Origin: Microbacterium sp. NIBRBAC000506063
GTDB lineage: Bacteria; Actinomycetota; Actinomycetes; Actinomycetales; Microbacteriaceae
Direction of reading: 5' to 3'
NCBI RefSeq assembly: GCF_017968845.1
Contig: NZ_CP072876.1
Span: 1,612,001 to 1,676,000 of the forward strand
DNA length: 64,000 nt
Part shown: piece after piece, positions 55,982-64,000 of the stretch
Numbering within the stretch: the first letter of the stretch is position 1
Layout: the number at the start of each line of letters is the position of its first letter
The notes under the pieces: generated by a model
What the model was told of the DNA's origin: nothing
Seen by the model: only the letters and a program-made list of their open reading frames with translations
Database searches by the model: none
Made by a program: the position numbers and the translations under genes

Positions 55982-57590
55982 ATGACGACAGTGAATGACC
56001 GCGAGGTCCAGGCGGCGCCGACGAAGCGGCAGCGCCAGGCGGCGCGGATGGCCGAGGCGGCCGGCGGCGGGTGGAAGGTCCTGCTCGTCAAGATCGTCTC
56101 GCTCGGCATCATCGACGCCCTTGCGCTCTACTCGATCCTCGTGCTGCTGCAGAGCCGCCAGTGGGTCGCCGCGATCGTCGTCTTCGTGGTCACGGCGCTG
56201 GCGAACTGGGTGTACTTCAGCCGCGGCAAGCTCCCGGCGAAGTACCTCATCCCGGGGCTCATCTTCCTCTTCGTCTTCCAGATCTTCGCGGCGATGTTCA
56301 CCGGATACATCGCCTTCACCAACTACGGCACCGGTCACAACAGCACGAAGTCGGATGCCGTCCACGCGCTCATGCTCTCGGCCCAGGAGCGCGTGCCCGA
56401 CTCCTCCGCCTACCAGCTCACGGTCGTCGAGCAGCTCGGGCAGCTCTCGTTCCTGGTCACCGACCGCGACGGCAACGTCTTCATCGGTGGCGAGGAGCGG
56501 CCACTCGAACCCGTCACCAACGCCGAGATGAGCGGCGGCAAGGCCGTGAGCGTCCCCGGACACTCCTCCTTCGCCTTCGCCGACATCCTCGCGAACCAGG
56601 GTGAGATCGCCGCGATGGCGGTGCCGATCAGCGACGACCCCAACGACGGGGCGCTGCGCACCCCCGACGGTTCGATGGCGTTCGTCTACGACTCCAAGCT
56701 CGTCTACGACGAGGCCGCCTCGACGATGACCGATACGCGCACCGGCGTCGTCTACTCCGACATCGGCACCGGAGCCTTCACCGCCACCGACGGCACCGAG
56801 CTCATGCCGGGCTGGCGGATCAACGTCGGTTTCGACAACTTCGTCCGCGCCTTCTCGGAGCAGTCCATCCGCGGCCCCTTCTTCTCGGTGCTCGTGTGGA
56901 CCTTCGTCTTCGCGGGCCTCTCGGTGTTCACCTGCTTCGCGCTGGGTCTGTTCATCGCGATCGTGTTCAACGACCCGCGGATGAAGTCCAAGAAGTACTA
57001 CCGGGTGGTCATGATCCTCCCCTACGCCTTCCCCGGGTTCCTCTCGGCGCTGGTGTGGGCGGGCATGATGAATCAGGAGTTCGGATTCATCAACGAGGTG
57101 CTCCTGGGGGTGTGAACATCCCCTGGCTCACGAACGAGTGGCTGGCGAAGTTCAGCATCATCCTGGTGAACCTCTGGCTCGGCTTCCCGTACATGTTCCT
57201 CATCTGTACGGGCGCGTTGCAGGCCATCCCGGACGATGTCCAGGAGGCGGCCCGCGTCGACGGCGCCAGTGCCTGGCAGGTGTTCCGCTCGATCAAGCTG
57301 CCGCTGCTGCTGGTCTCGGTCGCGCCGCTGCTGATCGCCTCGTTCGCGTTCAACTTCAACAACTTCAGTCTCATCTACATGCTCACCGGCGGTGGCCCCG
57401 AGATGTGACCGCTGGCGTGAACGTCGGTGCCACCGACATCCTCATCACGATGGTCTACAAGGTGGCCTTCGTCGGATCGTCCTCCGACTACGGTCTCGCG
57501 GCCGCCTTCTCGATCATCATCTTCTTCCTCGTCGCGACGATCTCGGTGATCGCCTTCCGACAGACCAAGGCACTCGAGGAGCTGAACTGA
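55982..57590 (+). CDS. malF: Maltodextrin ABC permease MalF-like, two frame breaks
   Basis: About 536 residues. An N-terminal basic stretch leads to three membrane segments, then a large outside domain (about residues 120-280, SDAVHALMLSAQERVPDSSA, SIGTGAFTATDGTELMPGW region) and the BPD permease core with the EAA loop EAARVDGASAWQVFRSIKLP. Missing bases lie near 57108 (GGGGG) and 57398 (CCCC); the repaired end reads RDVTAGVNVGATDILITMVYKV. It pairs with MalG in the membrane. Confidence 0.9.
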
Positions 57591-57591
57591 G

Positions 57592-58529
57592 ATGACCACC
57601 TCACAGGCACTGCAGACCACCTCGGCGATCGTCACCGGAGGCGCGGGCACACCGGGCGCCACCCAGGAGCCGCGCCGGCCGTTCAAGAGGTATTTCCGCG
57701 AGACCGGGTGGCGCCACCTCGTCGGCATCGCCGTGGGAGCATTCGCGCTCCTCCCGCTGCTGTACATCTTCTCGGCGTCGCTGAATCCGGGCGGCACCTT
57801 GCTGACGGCGAACTCGCTGTTCTCGAACTTCAGCTTCGAGAGCTACATGACGCTGTTCACCACCCCGCGGCATCCCTACGGCGCCTGGTTCATGAACACG
57901 CTCGTCATCGGCGTGGTCACTGCGATCGGCACGGTGATCCTCGGGGCGCTGGCCGCCTACTCGTTCTCGCGGATGCGCTTCACCGGTCGCCGCTTCAGCC
58001 TCACCGCGCTCCTGGTCGTGCAGATGTTCCCGCAGATGCTGGCGATGGTGGCGATCTTCCTGCTGTTGGTGGCCATCGGCGACATCTTCCCCGCGCTCGG
58101 TCTCAACTCCCGAGTCGGTCTCATCATGGTCTACCTCGGCGGCGCCCTGGGGCGAACACCTACCTCATGTACGGGTTCTTCAACACCGTGCCCGCATCGA
58201 TCGACGAGGCGGCCAAGATCGACGGTGCCGGTCACGCGCGCATCTTCTTCACGATCATCCTGCGCCTGGTCGCACCGATCCTCGCCGTCGTCGGTCTGCT
58301 CAGCTTCATCGGCACCTCGAGCGAGTTCGTGCTCGCCAGCGTCATCCTCATCGACCCCGACAAGCAGACGCTCGCCGTGGGCCTGTACAAGTTCGTCTCC
58401 GACGAGTTCTCCAAGAACTGGAGCGTGTTCGCCGCGGGCGCGGTGCTCGCCGCCATCCTGCCGGTCGCGCTGTTCCTCGCGCTGCAGCGGTACATCGTCG
58501 GAGGTCTGACCGCAGGCAGCGTGAAGTAG
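57592..58529 (+). CDS. malG: Maltodextrin ABC permease MalG-like, frameshifted
   Basis: About 312 residues and six membrane segments. RHLVGIAVGAFALLPLLYIFSASL starts the membrane part; the EAA loop is PASIDEAAKIDGAGHARIFFTIILRLVAPIL. One G is missing near 58153 (GGGG). It begins 1 bp after the malF stop. No ATPase gene is adjacent, so a shared MsiK-type ATPase elsewhere is expected, as usual in actinobacteria. Confidence 0.92.
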
Positions 58530-58532
58530 CGG

Positions 58533-60014
58533 ATGCGCCGCCTGGCAGCGTTCGCGATCATCGCCGCGCTCGCGCTGACGGGGTGCTCGGCGGCATCCGA
58601 CGGTCATGCTCGCGAACTCGCGGACTCGGATGCCGGCATCCAACTCTTCCAGCTGCCCTGGCTCTCGATCGCCGCGGAATGCGAGCAGACGCTCGCGCCG
58701 GCGGGCTTCTCCTGGGTGCTGACCTCTCCTCCCCAGGAGCACATCACCGGGGAGCCGTGGTGGGTGTCGTACCAGCCGGTGAGCTACCTGGTCGAGTCAC
58801 GTCTGGGCACGCGCGAGGAGTTCGCCGAGATGGTCTCGCGCTGCGCGGACGTCGGCGTCGACATCATCGCGGACGCCGTGATCAACCACATGACCGGGCA
58901 GAACGATCCCGGCATCGGCTGGCGGGATCGCCCTATGAGCACTACGAGTACCCGGGGCTGTACGGCCACGACGACTTCCACCACTGCGGGCTGACCACCC
59001 ACGACGACATCGAGGACTACCGTTCGCGCGAGCAGGTGCAGACCTGCGAGCTGGTGAACCTCGCCGACCTCGATACGGCGTCGCCGCGGGTGCGCGGGAC
59101 GATCGTCGCCCACCTGGAGGATCTGCTGTCGCTGGGCGTCGCCGGATTCCGGATCGATGCGGCCAAGCACATGGCGGCCGACGACGTCGCCGCGATCGTG
59201 GCGGAGTTGCCGGACGGCACGCGCATCATGAGCGAGGTCATCCGCGGCGGCGGCGAGCCCGTGCTCCCCGAGGAGTACACCGCCTTCGGCGAGGTCTTCG
59301 AGTTCACCTATGCGCGGGACCTCGCGATGCCGCTGCAGTCGGGGTGTGGGGAGCACCCGCGACGGATGCCGGCAGTCGTCCCCTCCATGTACCCGCCGAA
59401 AGCGCGATCGTCTTCGTCGACAACCACGACACCGAGCGTGGTGAGGCCAGAGTCACCTACCGCCAGCCGGATCTCTACGCGATCGCCAACGCGCTCCTGC
59501 TCGCCGACGACTACGGCACTCCGGTCGTGTACTCCGGGTATGCGTTCACCGACCGGGATGCCGGGGCGCCGACGGATGCCGACGGCCGCGTGTCACAGGC
59601 CTCGTGCGCCGATGCCGCCGACCGCGGACAGCCCGACGCGACGACGGTCTTCGTCGAGGGTGAGCGCACCTGCGTGCAGTCTTGGCCGGTGATCACCGGG
59701 ATGCTCGACTTCCGGGTCGCGGTCGGTGACGCGCCGCGCCTCGCCGGAGTCGAAGAGGGCGACGCCTACGGCTTCGAGCGCGAAAGGCGCGGCATCCTCG
59801 CCGTGAACGTCGGCCGCGCCGCCGAAACGCTCGTGATCCCGACGAGTATGCCGGACGGGGCATATTGCGATGTGATCGCGGGTGGCGCCGGGAGGACGCC
59901 TGCCTCGGCGCGACGATCACCGTCGAGGACGGTTCGGCGACCTTCGACGTCCCGGGCCGCTCGGCGATCGCGATCCATCTCCACGCGCTGGCCCCCGCCA
60001 CCCCCGGTCGTTGA
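58533..60014 (+). CDS. Secreted alpha-amylase lipoprotein (GH13), about three frame breaks
   Basis: About 494 residues. The signal RRLAAFAIIAALALTGC is a lipobox leader. The four GH13 regions are DAVINH, GFRIDAAKH (nucleophile Asp), IMSEVIRGG (acid Glu) and VFVDNHD. Calcium-site text YEHYEYPGLYGHDDFHHCG is present. It cuts starch or glycogen outside the cell into maltodextrins for the adjacent ABC system. Missing bases lie near 58923, 59341 and 59898. The stop TGA lies in the intergenic repeat CCGGTCGTTGA, so the last residues (TPGR) come from the repeat. Confidence 0.87.
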
Positions 60015-60181
60015 GCGAGGACGGGCGAAGCCCGACCGAGTCGAAACGTGAGGGCAAGGACGCCGTGACATCTCTTCGCGCATCCGTCCTGTCACGTTTC
60101 GACTCGCCTTCGACCCGCCTTCGGCTCGCGGAGCGACCGGGAGAGGGCGACCGAGTTGCGCTCGTGCGCAGCACGAGCGCA
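60004..60181. repeat. Repeat cluster after the amylase gene
   Basis: Contains CCCGGTCGTTGAGCGAGG at the amylase stop, a perfect 15-bp inverted pair CGAGTCGAAACGTGA (60037) / TCACGTTTCGACTCG (60092), and the hairpin TGCGCTCGTGC-GCA-GCACGAGCGCA (60157-60181), the same hairpin that opens the repeats at 12709 and 46366. The gap to the next gene (60015-60278) holds nothing else recognised. Confidence 0.78.
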
Positions 60182-60278
60182 GAATTGAGGCACAACTTAA
60201 GGGCTCTGTCATGGCGCACGCTGTGCAACCACGTCGTATCCGCGGCGGGTTGCCGCCGCACCCCGAAAGGACAATGCC

Positions 60279-62164
60279 ATGACTCTTCTGCTCCCTCACC
60301 ACGACGGCTCGCCGCTGTACGTCTCGAACCAGGCGCCCGCCCTCGGCGACGTGGTCACCGTGCGCCTGCGCGTGCCCTCCGGCTACGGCCCGCTCGCGGC
60401 GGTCCGCACCCGCTCCAACCCCGACCACGAGCCGGAGTGGACCGAGGCGCGGCCGATGGGTGCATCCGGTGGCTGGGACTGGTGGGAGGCGCCGGTCACG
60501 GTGCGCAACCGCCGCCACGGCTACCGCTTCGTGCTCCAGCACACCGACGGCACGGTCGAGTGGCTGAACCAGACAGGTCTGCACCGCCTCGAGACCCTCG
60601 ATGCCGAGGACTTCGCCCTCGTCGCCTACCCCGCCCCGCCCGCGTGGCTGAACGAGGCCGTGATGTACCAGGTGTTCCCGGACCGCTTCGCGCGCTCGGC
60701 CCAGGCCGACGAGCACGAGGCGCCGGAGTGGGCGATCCCGGCGGAGTGGTCGGACCCCGTCGACGCGGTCATGCCCGGCCGTTCGCAGCAGTTCTACGGC
60801 GGCGACCTCCCCGGGATCATCGAGAAGCTCGACCACCTGGTCGAGCTCGGCGTGAACCTCCTCTACCTCACGCCGATCTTCCCCGCCGCCTCCAACCACC
60901 GCTACGACGCCTCGAGCTTCGACCGGGTCGATCCGTTGCTCGGCGGCGATGAGGCTTACGCGCGCCTCATCGAGGAGGCGCATGCCCGCGGCATCCGGGT
61001 CATCGGCGACCTCACGAGCAACCACTCCGGCGACCGGCACGAGTGGTTCCAGCAGGCGCTCGGCACCCCCGGCGCCGAGACGGAGAGCTACTACTACTTC
61101 ACCGACGACCAGAACACGCAGTACGAGAGCTGGCTGGGAACGCCCACGCTGCCGAAGTTCAACTGGGGGTCCGCGGAACTGCGCGAGCGCTTCATCTCCG
61201 GCGACGACTCGGTGGTCGCGAAATGGCTGAAGCCGCCTTACAACGCCGACGGCTGGCGCATCGACGTGGCCAACATGACCGGGCGTCTGGGCGACGTCGA
61301 CCTGAACGAGGAGGTGCGCCAGCTCTTCCGCGAGACGATGCTGCGGATCAACCCCGAGGCGATTCTGCTGGGGAGTCGACCAACGACGCCGCCAGCGACC
61401 TGCAGGGCGACGGCTGGCACGGTGCGATGACCTACCCCTCGTTCACGCGTCCGCTGTGGGGTGGCTGTCCGAGCCCACCGGCGAGCCCTGGTTCACCGGC
61501 GAGGGCGAGGAGAAGACCGAGCCCTGGTTCTTCGGGCAGCCGATCGGCGGCATCCCGCGGTACACGGCCGCCGAGTTCGCCGCCGTCGTCGTGCGTTTCA
61601 CCGGGAGCATCCCGTGGCGGGTGCGCCTGGGCAACATGCAGCCGCTGGACACCCACGACACCGGACGCTTCGCGACCAACGCCGCGCCGGGCACGATCCC
61701 GCTCGCCGTGGGCCTGTCGATGACGATGCCGGGCGTGCCGGTGGTCTTCGCCGGCGACGAGTTCGGCGCCACCGGCGGCGACGGCGAGGCCAGCCGCACG
61801 CCAATCCCGTGGGGACCGAGACCGAGGCGCAGACCGCCGAGCGCCTGACGCTCTACCGCGACCTCATCGCGCTGCGTCGAGAGCACCCCGTGCTCGGCAC
61901 CGGCGGCATGCGCTGGGTGCACGTCGACGACGAGACCGTCGCGTTCGTCCGGGAATCGGATGCCGAGACCCTCCTCGTCCTCGCGACCCGGGCCGGCGTC
62001 GACGCCGAGGTGCCGGCGGGCTGCTGACGGGAGCGGACCGCGCGGAGGCGCTGTTCGGCGAGGCGACGCTGGGTGCGGCATCCGACGGCTCCGTGCTGCT
62101 GTCGGCCGAGGGACCCACTTTCGCAGTCTGGGCGCTGCCGGGCGTCGCGGTCCCGCGGTCATGA
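60279..62164 (+). CDS. Intracellular GH13 maltodextrin glucosidase / neopullulanase-type enzyme, four frame breaks
   Basis: About 630 residues, no signal. An N-terminal beta-domain (VTVRLRVPSGYGPLAAVRTR, YRFVLQHTDGTVEWLNQTG) precedes the barrel: AVMYQVFPDRFARS, QFYGGDLPGIIEKLDHLVELGVN, DLTSNH, GWRIDVANM (nucleophile), ILLGES (acid/base, spans a break), PLDTHDT and MPGVPVVFAGDEFG. It likely cuts imported maltodextrins or pullulan-type linkages in the cytoplasm (MalZ or cyclomaltodextrinase type). G bases are missing near 61371, 61460, 61815 and 62014. It completes the mal locus, and 250 bp of repeats separate it from the amylase. Confidence 0.87.
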
Positions 62165-62292
62165 TGTCGCGGCCTTCCCGGATCCTGATCCGCGAGTGCA
62201 CCACATCTCGTCGGGTGCACCGCGTATTCGCCGTCGGAGACCGGTGCGCTCGACGACAAGCAGCGCACTCGACGCAGGGAGAGGGGCGCCAG

Positions 62293-63075
62293 ATGGTCTC
62301 GCCTGAGCAGTATGAGCGGCTCAGTCGTGGACTCGCCGAGGGCGTGCGCGGCCGCGAAGGGCTCATCGGCCTCGTCCTGCTGGGCTCGGCGTCCGACGAT
62401 GCCCGCGCCCGCCGCGACGAGTGGTCGGATCACGACTTCTTCGCGCTGATCGAGGAGGGCAGGGGTCGCGACATTCGCCCGGATCTCTCCTGGCTCCCCG
62501 ATCAGGAGCGCCTGGTGCTCACCGCGCGCGAGGGCGAGATCGGCTTCGCCTGCGTCTACGACGACGGGCACGTGTTCGAGTTCGCCTTCTCGGATGCCGC
62601 GGAGCTCGCCGGTGCCGTCGTGAACGATGCGACCGTGGCCGTCGACGACGCGGCCGGGACGACGGCGGCGCTCGTCGCGCGGGGCGGGAGCGCGCGGCAT
62701 CCGCCGACTCCTTCGACCCCGTGAACGATGCGCGCCTCGTGCTCGTCAAGCTCCTGATCGGGGTCGGTCGGGTGCGCCGCGGCGAGGTGCTGAACGGTGC
62801 GGCGTTCATCCAGCAGTGGGCGGTGCAGCACCTCGTACGCGCCGTCCGGGGCGCTTCGCCGAGCGTTCGACGACGGTGCGCGACACGATCGATCCGGTCC
62901 GCCGCTTCGAGCAGGACTTCCCGGAGTGGGCGGGCGCATCGCCGCCGCGATCGCGCAGGAGCCCGAGGCGGCGGCCCGGGCGCTCTTCGCGCTGCTCCGG
63001 GAGCTCGAGCCCGACTGGCCGGAGTTCCCCTCGCGGGCCGCGGATGCCGTCGCCGTCCGTCTCGGCTGGCGCTGA
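62293..63075 (+). CDS. Nucleotidyltransferase-like hypothetical protein, about three frame breaks
   Basis: About 262 residues. The N-terminal part has the nucleotidyltransferase core: LIGLVLLGSASDDARARRDEWSDHDFFALIEE, that is GS followed by a D-x-D pair. Later text is VNDARLVLVKLLIGVGRVRRGEVLNGAAF, RDTIDPVRRFEQDFPEW and IAQEPEAAARALFALLRELEP. It resembles small-molecule nucleotidyltransferases (aminoglycoside or lincosamide type), but the substrate is unknown. Breaks near 62692, 62852 and 62935. Confidence 0.65.
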
Positions 63076-63095
63076 CGACCTCCGGCGCCCGGTTT

Positions 63096-63178
63096 CGCCG
63101 AACCCCCACGATCCCGCCGAACCACCACGGGATGAGCGCAGATAGCGTGGGGGTTCGGCGGCAGCGTGGGGTTCGGTG
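63096..63178. terminator. Four-unit hairpin element after the nucleotidyltransferase gene
   Basis: CGCCGAACCCCCACG (63096) and CGCCGAACCACCACG (63115) face CGTGGGGGTTCGGCG (63146-63160, a perfect partner of the first) and CGTGGGGTTCGGTG (63165). It lies between the nucleotidyltransferase stop and the padR operator. Confidence 0.65.
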
Positions 63179-63189
63179 CCGGGTGTTCC

Positions 63190-63212
63190 GGTAGCGTGCG
63201 AAGCATGCTACC
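63190..63212. promoter_or_regulatory. PadR-type operator
   Basis: GGTAGCGTGC-GAA-GCATGCTACC: 10-bp arms with one mismatch around a 3-nt centre, ending 9 bp before the padR start. A close operator of this kind suggests autorepression. Confidence 0.68.
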
Positions 63213-63221
63213 TTGTACGGC

Positions 63222-63548
63222 ATGACACCGGATGTCGGAGCGCAGATGCGCAGGGGAGTGGTCGAGTACTGCGTGCTCGGGCTCCTCGCGCGCGAGCCGA
63301 TGTACGGCTGGCAGCTCGCCGACGCCCTCACGGGCACCGGGCTCATCGCCAGCATCGGCACGCTCTACCCGCTGCTCGGGCGCCTGCGCGACAACGGGTG
63401 GGTGTCGACCTTCGACCGGCCCTCCGAGAGCGGGCCGGTGCGCAAGTACTACGAGCTCACGGCATACGGCAGAGAGCAGCTCGCGCAGTTCCGCGCACAA
63501 TGGACACCCTTCGCCCGTACCGTCACGGGCATGGTGGGAGAGGAATGA
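63222..63548 (+). CDS. PadR family transcriptional regulator
   Basis: Intact, 108 residues. Winged helix with RRGVVEYCVLGLLAREPMYGWQLADAL, ASIGTLYPLLGRLRDNGWVSTFD and GPVRKYYELTAYGREQLAQF, the PadR pattern of the small subfamily with a C-terminal dimer helix. Its stop overlaps the start of the next gene (ATGA). PadR proteins repress genes for transport or membrane stress; the coupled membrane protein is the probable target. Confidence 0.93.
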   Translation: MTPDVGAQMRRGVVEYCVLGLLAREPMYGWQLADALTGTGLIASIGTLYPLLGRLRDNGWVSTFDRPSESGPVRKYYELTAYGREQLAQFRAQWTPFARTVTGMVGEE

Positions 63549-64000
63549 CCATGACCACGCAGACGACCGGCGCCCAGCTGAGGGACGACTACCTGGCGCG
63601 TCTCGACGCCGCGATGCGCGGCGTCCCCCACGGCATCGCCGGCGAGATCCGCGCGGGAATCGCCGAGGAGCTCGAGGGGTTGGATGCGGCGGCGGCCGCG
63701 GCGCGCATCGCGCAGCTCGGAGACCCCGTCGACATTGCGCGCGAGGCGCAGCAAGAGGGCGCCGTCCCTGTCCTCGCCCCCGCTCCGGTCCCCGCGGGAC
63801 CCCCGGCGACGAGCACGCGGGGCTTCGCGATCGCCGCCGCGCTGACACTCAGCTTCGGCGGTGTCGTGCTGCCTTTCCTGGGCTGGGTCGTCGGAGCGGT
63901 GCTGGTGTGCCTGAGCACGATGTGGCGCACCGGCGAGAAGGTCATGGCGATCGTCGTGCCGCTGGTGGCCGCATCGATCTCGGCGCTGCTGGCGATGGGC
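63545..64000 (+). CDS. HAAS-domain/DUF1700-like membrane protein (partial)
   Basis: At least 152 residues; the 3' end lies beyond the window. The N-terminal helical part (LRDDYLARLDAAMRGVPHGIAGEIRAGIAEELEG, AAARIAQLGDPVDIAREAQQEG) is the HAAS (DUF1700-like) pattern that often follows a PadR gene. Two membrane segments follow (IAAALTLSFGGVVLPFLGWVVGAVL, MAIVVPLVAASISALLAMG). It is coupled to padR. Function unknown. Confidence 0.8.
   Translation, partial: MTMTTQTTGAQLRDDYLARLDAAMRGVPHGIAGEIRAGIAEELEGLDAAAAAARIAQLGDPVDIAREAQQEGAVPVLAPAPVPAGPPATSTRGFAIAAALTLSFGGVVLPFLGWVVGAVLVCLSTMWRTGEKVMAIVVPLVAASISALLAMG

Overview
The window is high-GC actinobacterial DNA, most likely from a Microbacterium-like member of the Microbacteriaceae. 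The reasons are the very high GC content, the constant use of GGATGCC/GGCATCC inside genes, the menaquinone genes, actinobacterial families such as DUF6421, CU044_5270-like and sunset-domain proteins, and many intergenic copies of a repeat of the type CGGTCGTTGAGCGAGCGCAG...GAGTCGAAACG. No rRNA, tRNA or CRISPR array was recognised.

A dominant technical feature is about seventy single-base frame breaks. Where the break could be placed, one G or C is missing, usually from a G/C run of three to five, and restoring it rejoins a normal protein. I annotate such genes at full length and note the break. Sequencing or assembly error is the simplest explanation, so they should not be read as natural pseudogenes.

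Layout. 1-3450: solute-binding lipoprotein and two flavin-linked monooxygenase-type enzymes (probable organosulfur or amine scavenging). 3.5-8 kb: AlkZ-like protein, RraA, and an IclR regulator divergent from an aromatic hydroxylase with twin operators between them. 8-17 kb: housekeeping and stress genes and one IS481-family element placed exactly in the overlapping stop codons of two convergent genes. 17-25 kb: DNA repair and TA block (nei, EI24, yoeB/yefM, lhr helicase carrying three in-frame repeat insertions, PspC, ABC-F). 25-30 kb: universal stress protein and a sigma-factor cassette (sigma, membrane protein, secreted I36-like protein, lipoproteins) with a duplicated 29-bp promoter element. 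30-35 kb: NUDIX, DivIVA-like coiled coil, a repeat-containing sunset-domain surface protein. 35-40 kb: threonine aldolase, MFS, and a DUF6421-SDR pair divergent from an Lrp regulator.

40-52.6 kb is a menaquinone region: menA, menD, menF, menG and a long-chain prenyl diphosphate synthase, with an ABC exporter, a WYL regulator, PPK2 and a ferredoxin-NADP reductase among them. 54.5-62.2 kb is a maltodextrin locus: binding lipoprotein, two permeases, a secreted alpha-amylase and an intracellular GH13 enzyme, with LacI-type operators upstream. The window ends with a nucleotidyltransferase-like gene and a PadR regulator coupled to a membrane protein.

Between genes there are unusual hairpin elements made of four copies of a 14-16 nt unit in forward-forward-reverse-reverse order. 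The architecture is the same at several loci but the unit sequence differs at each.
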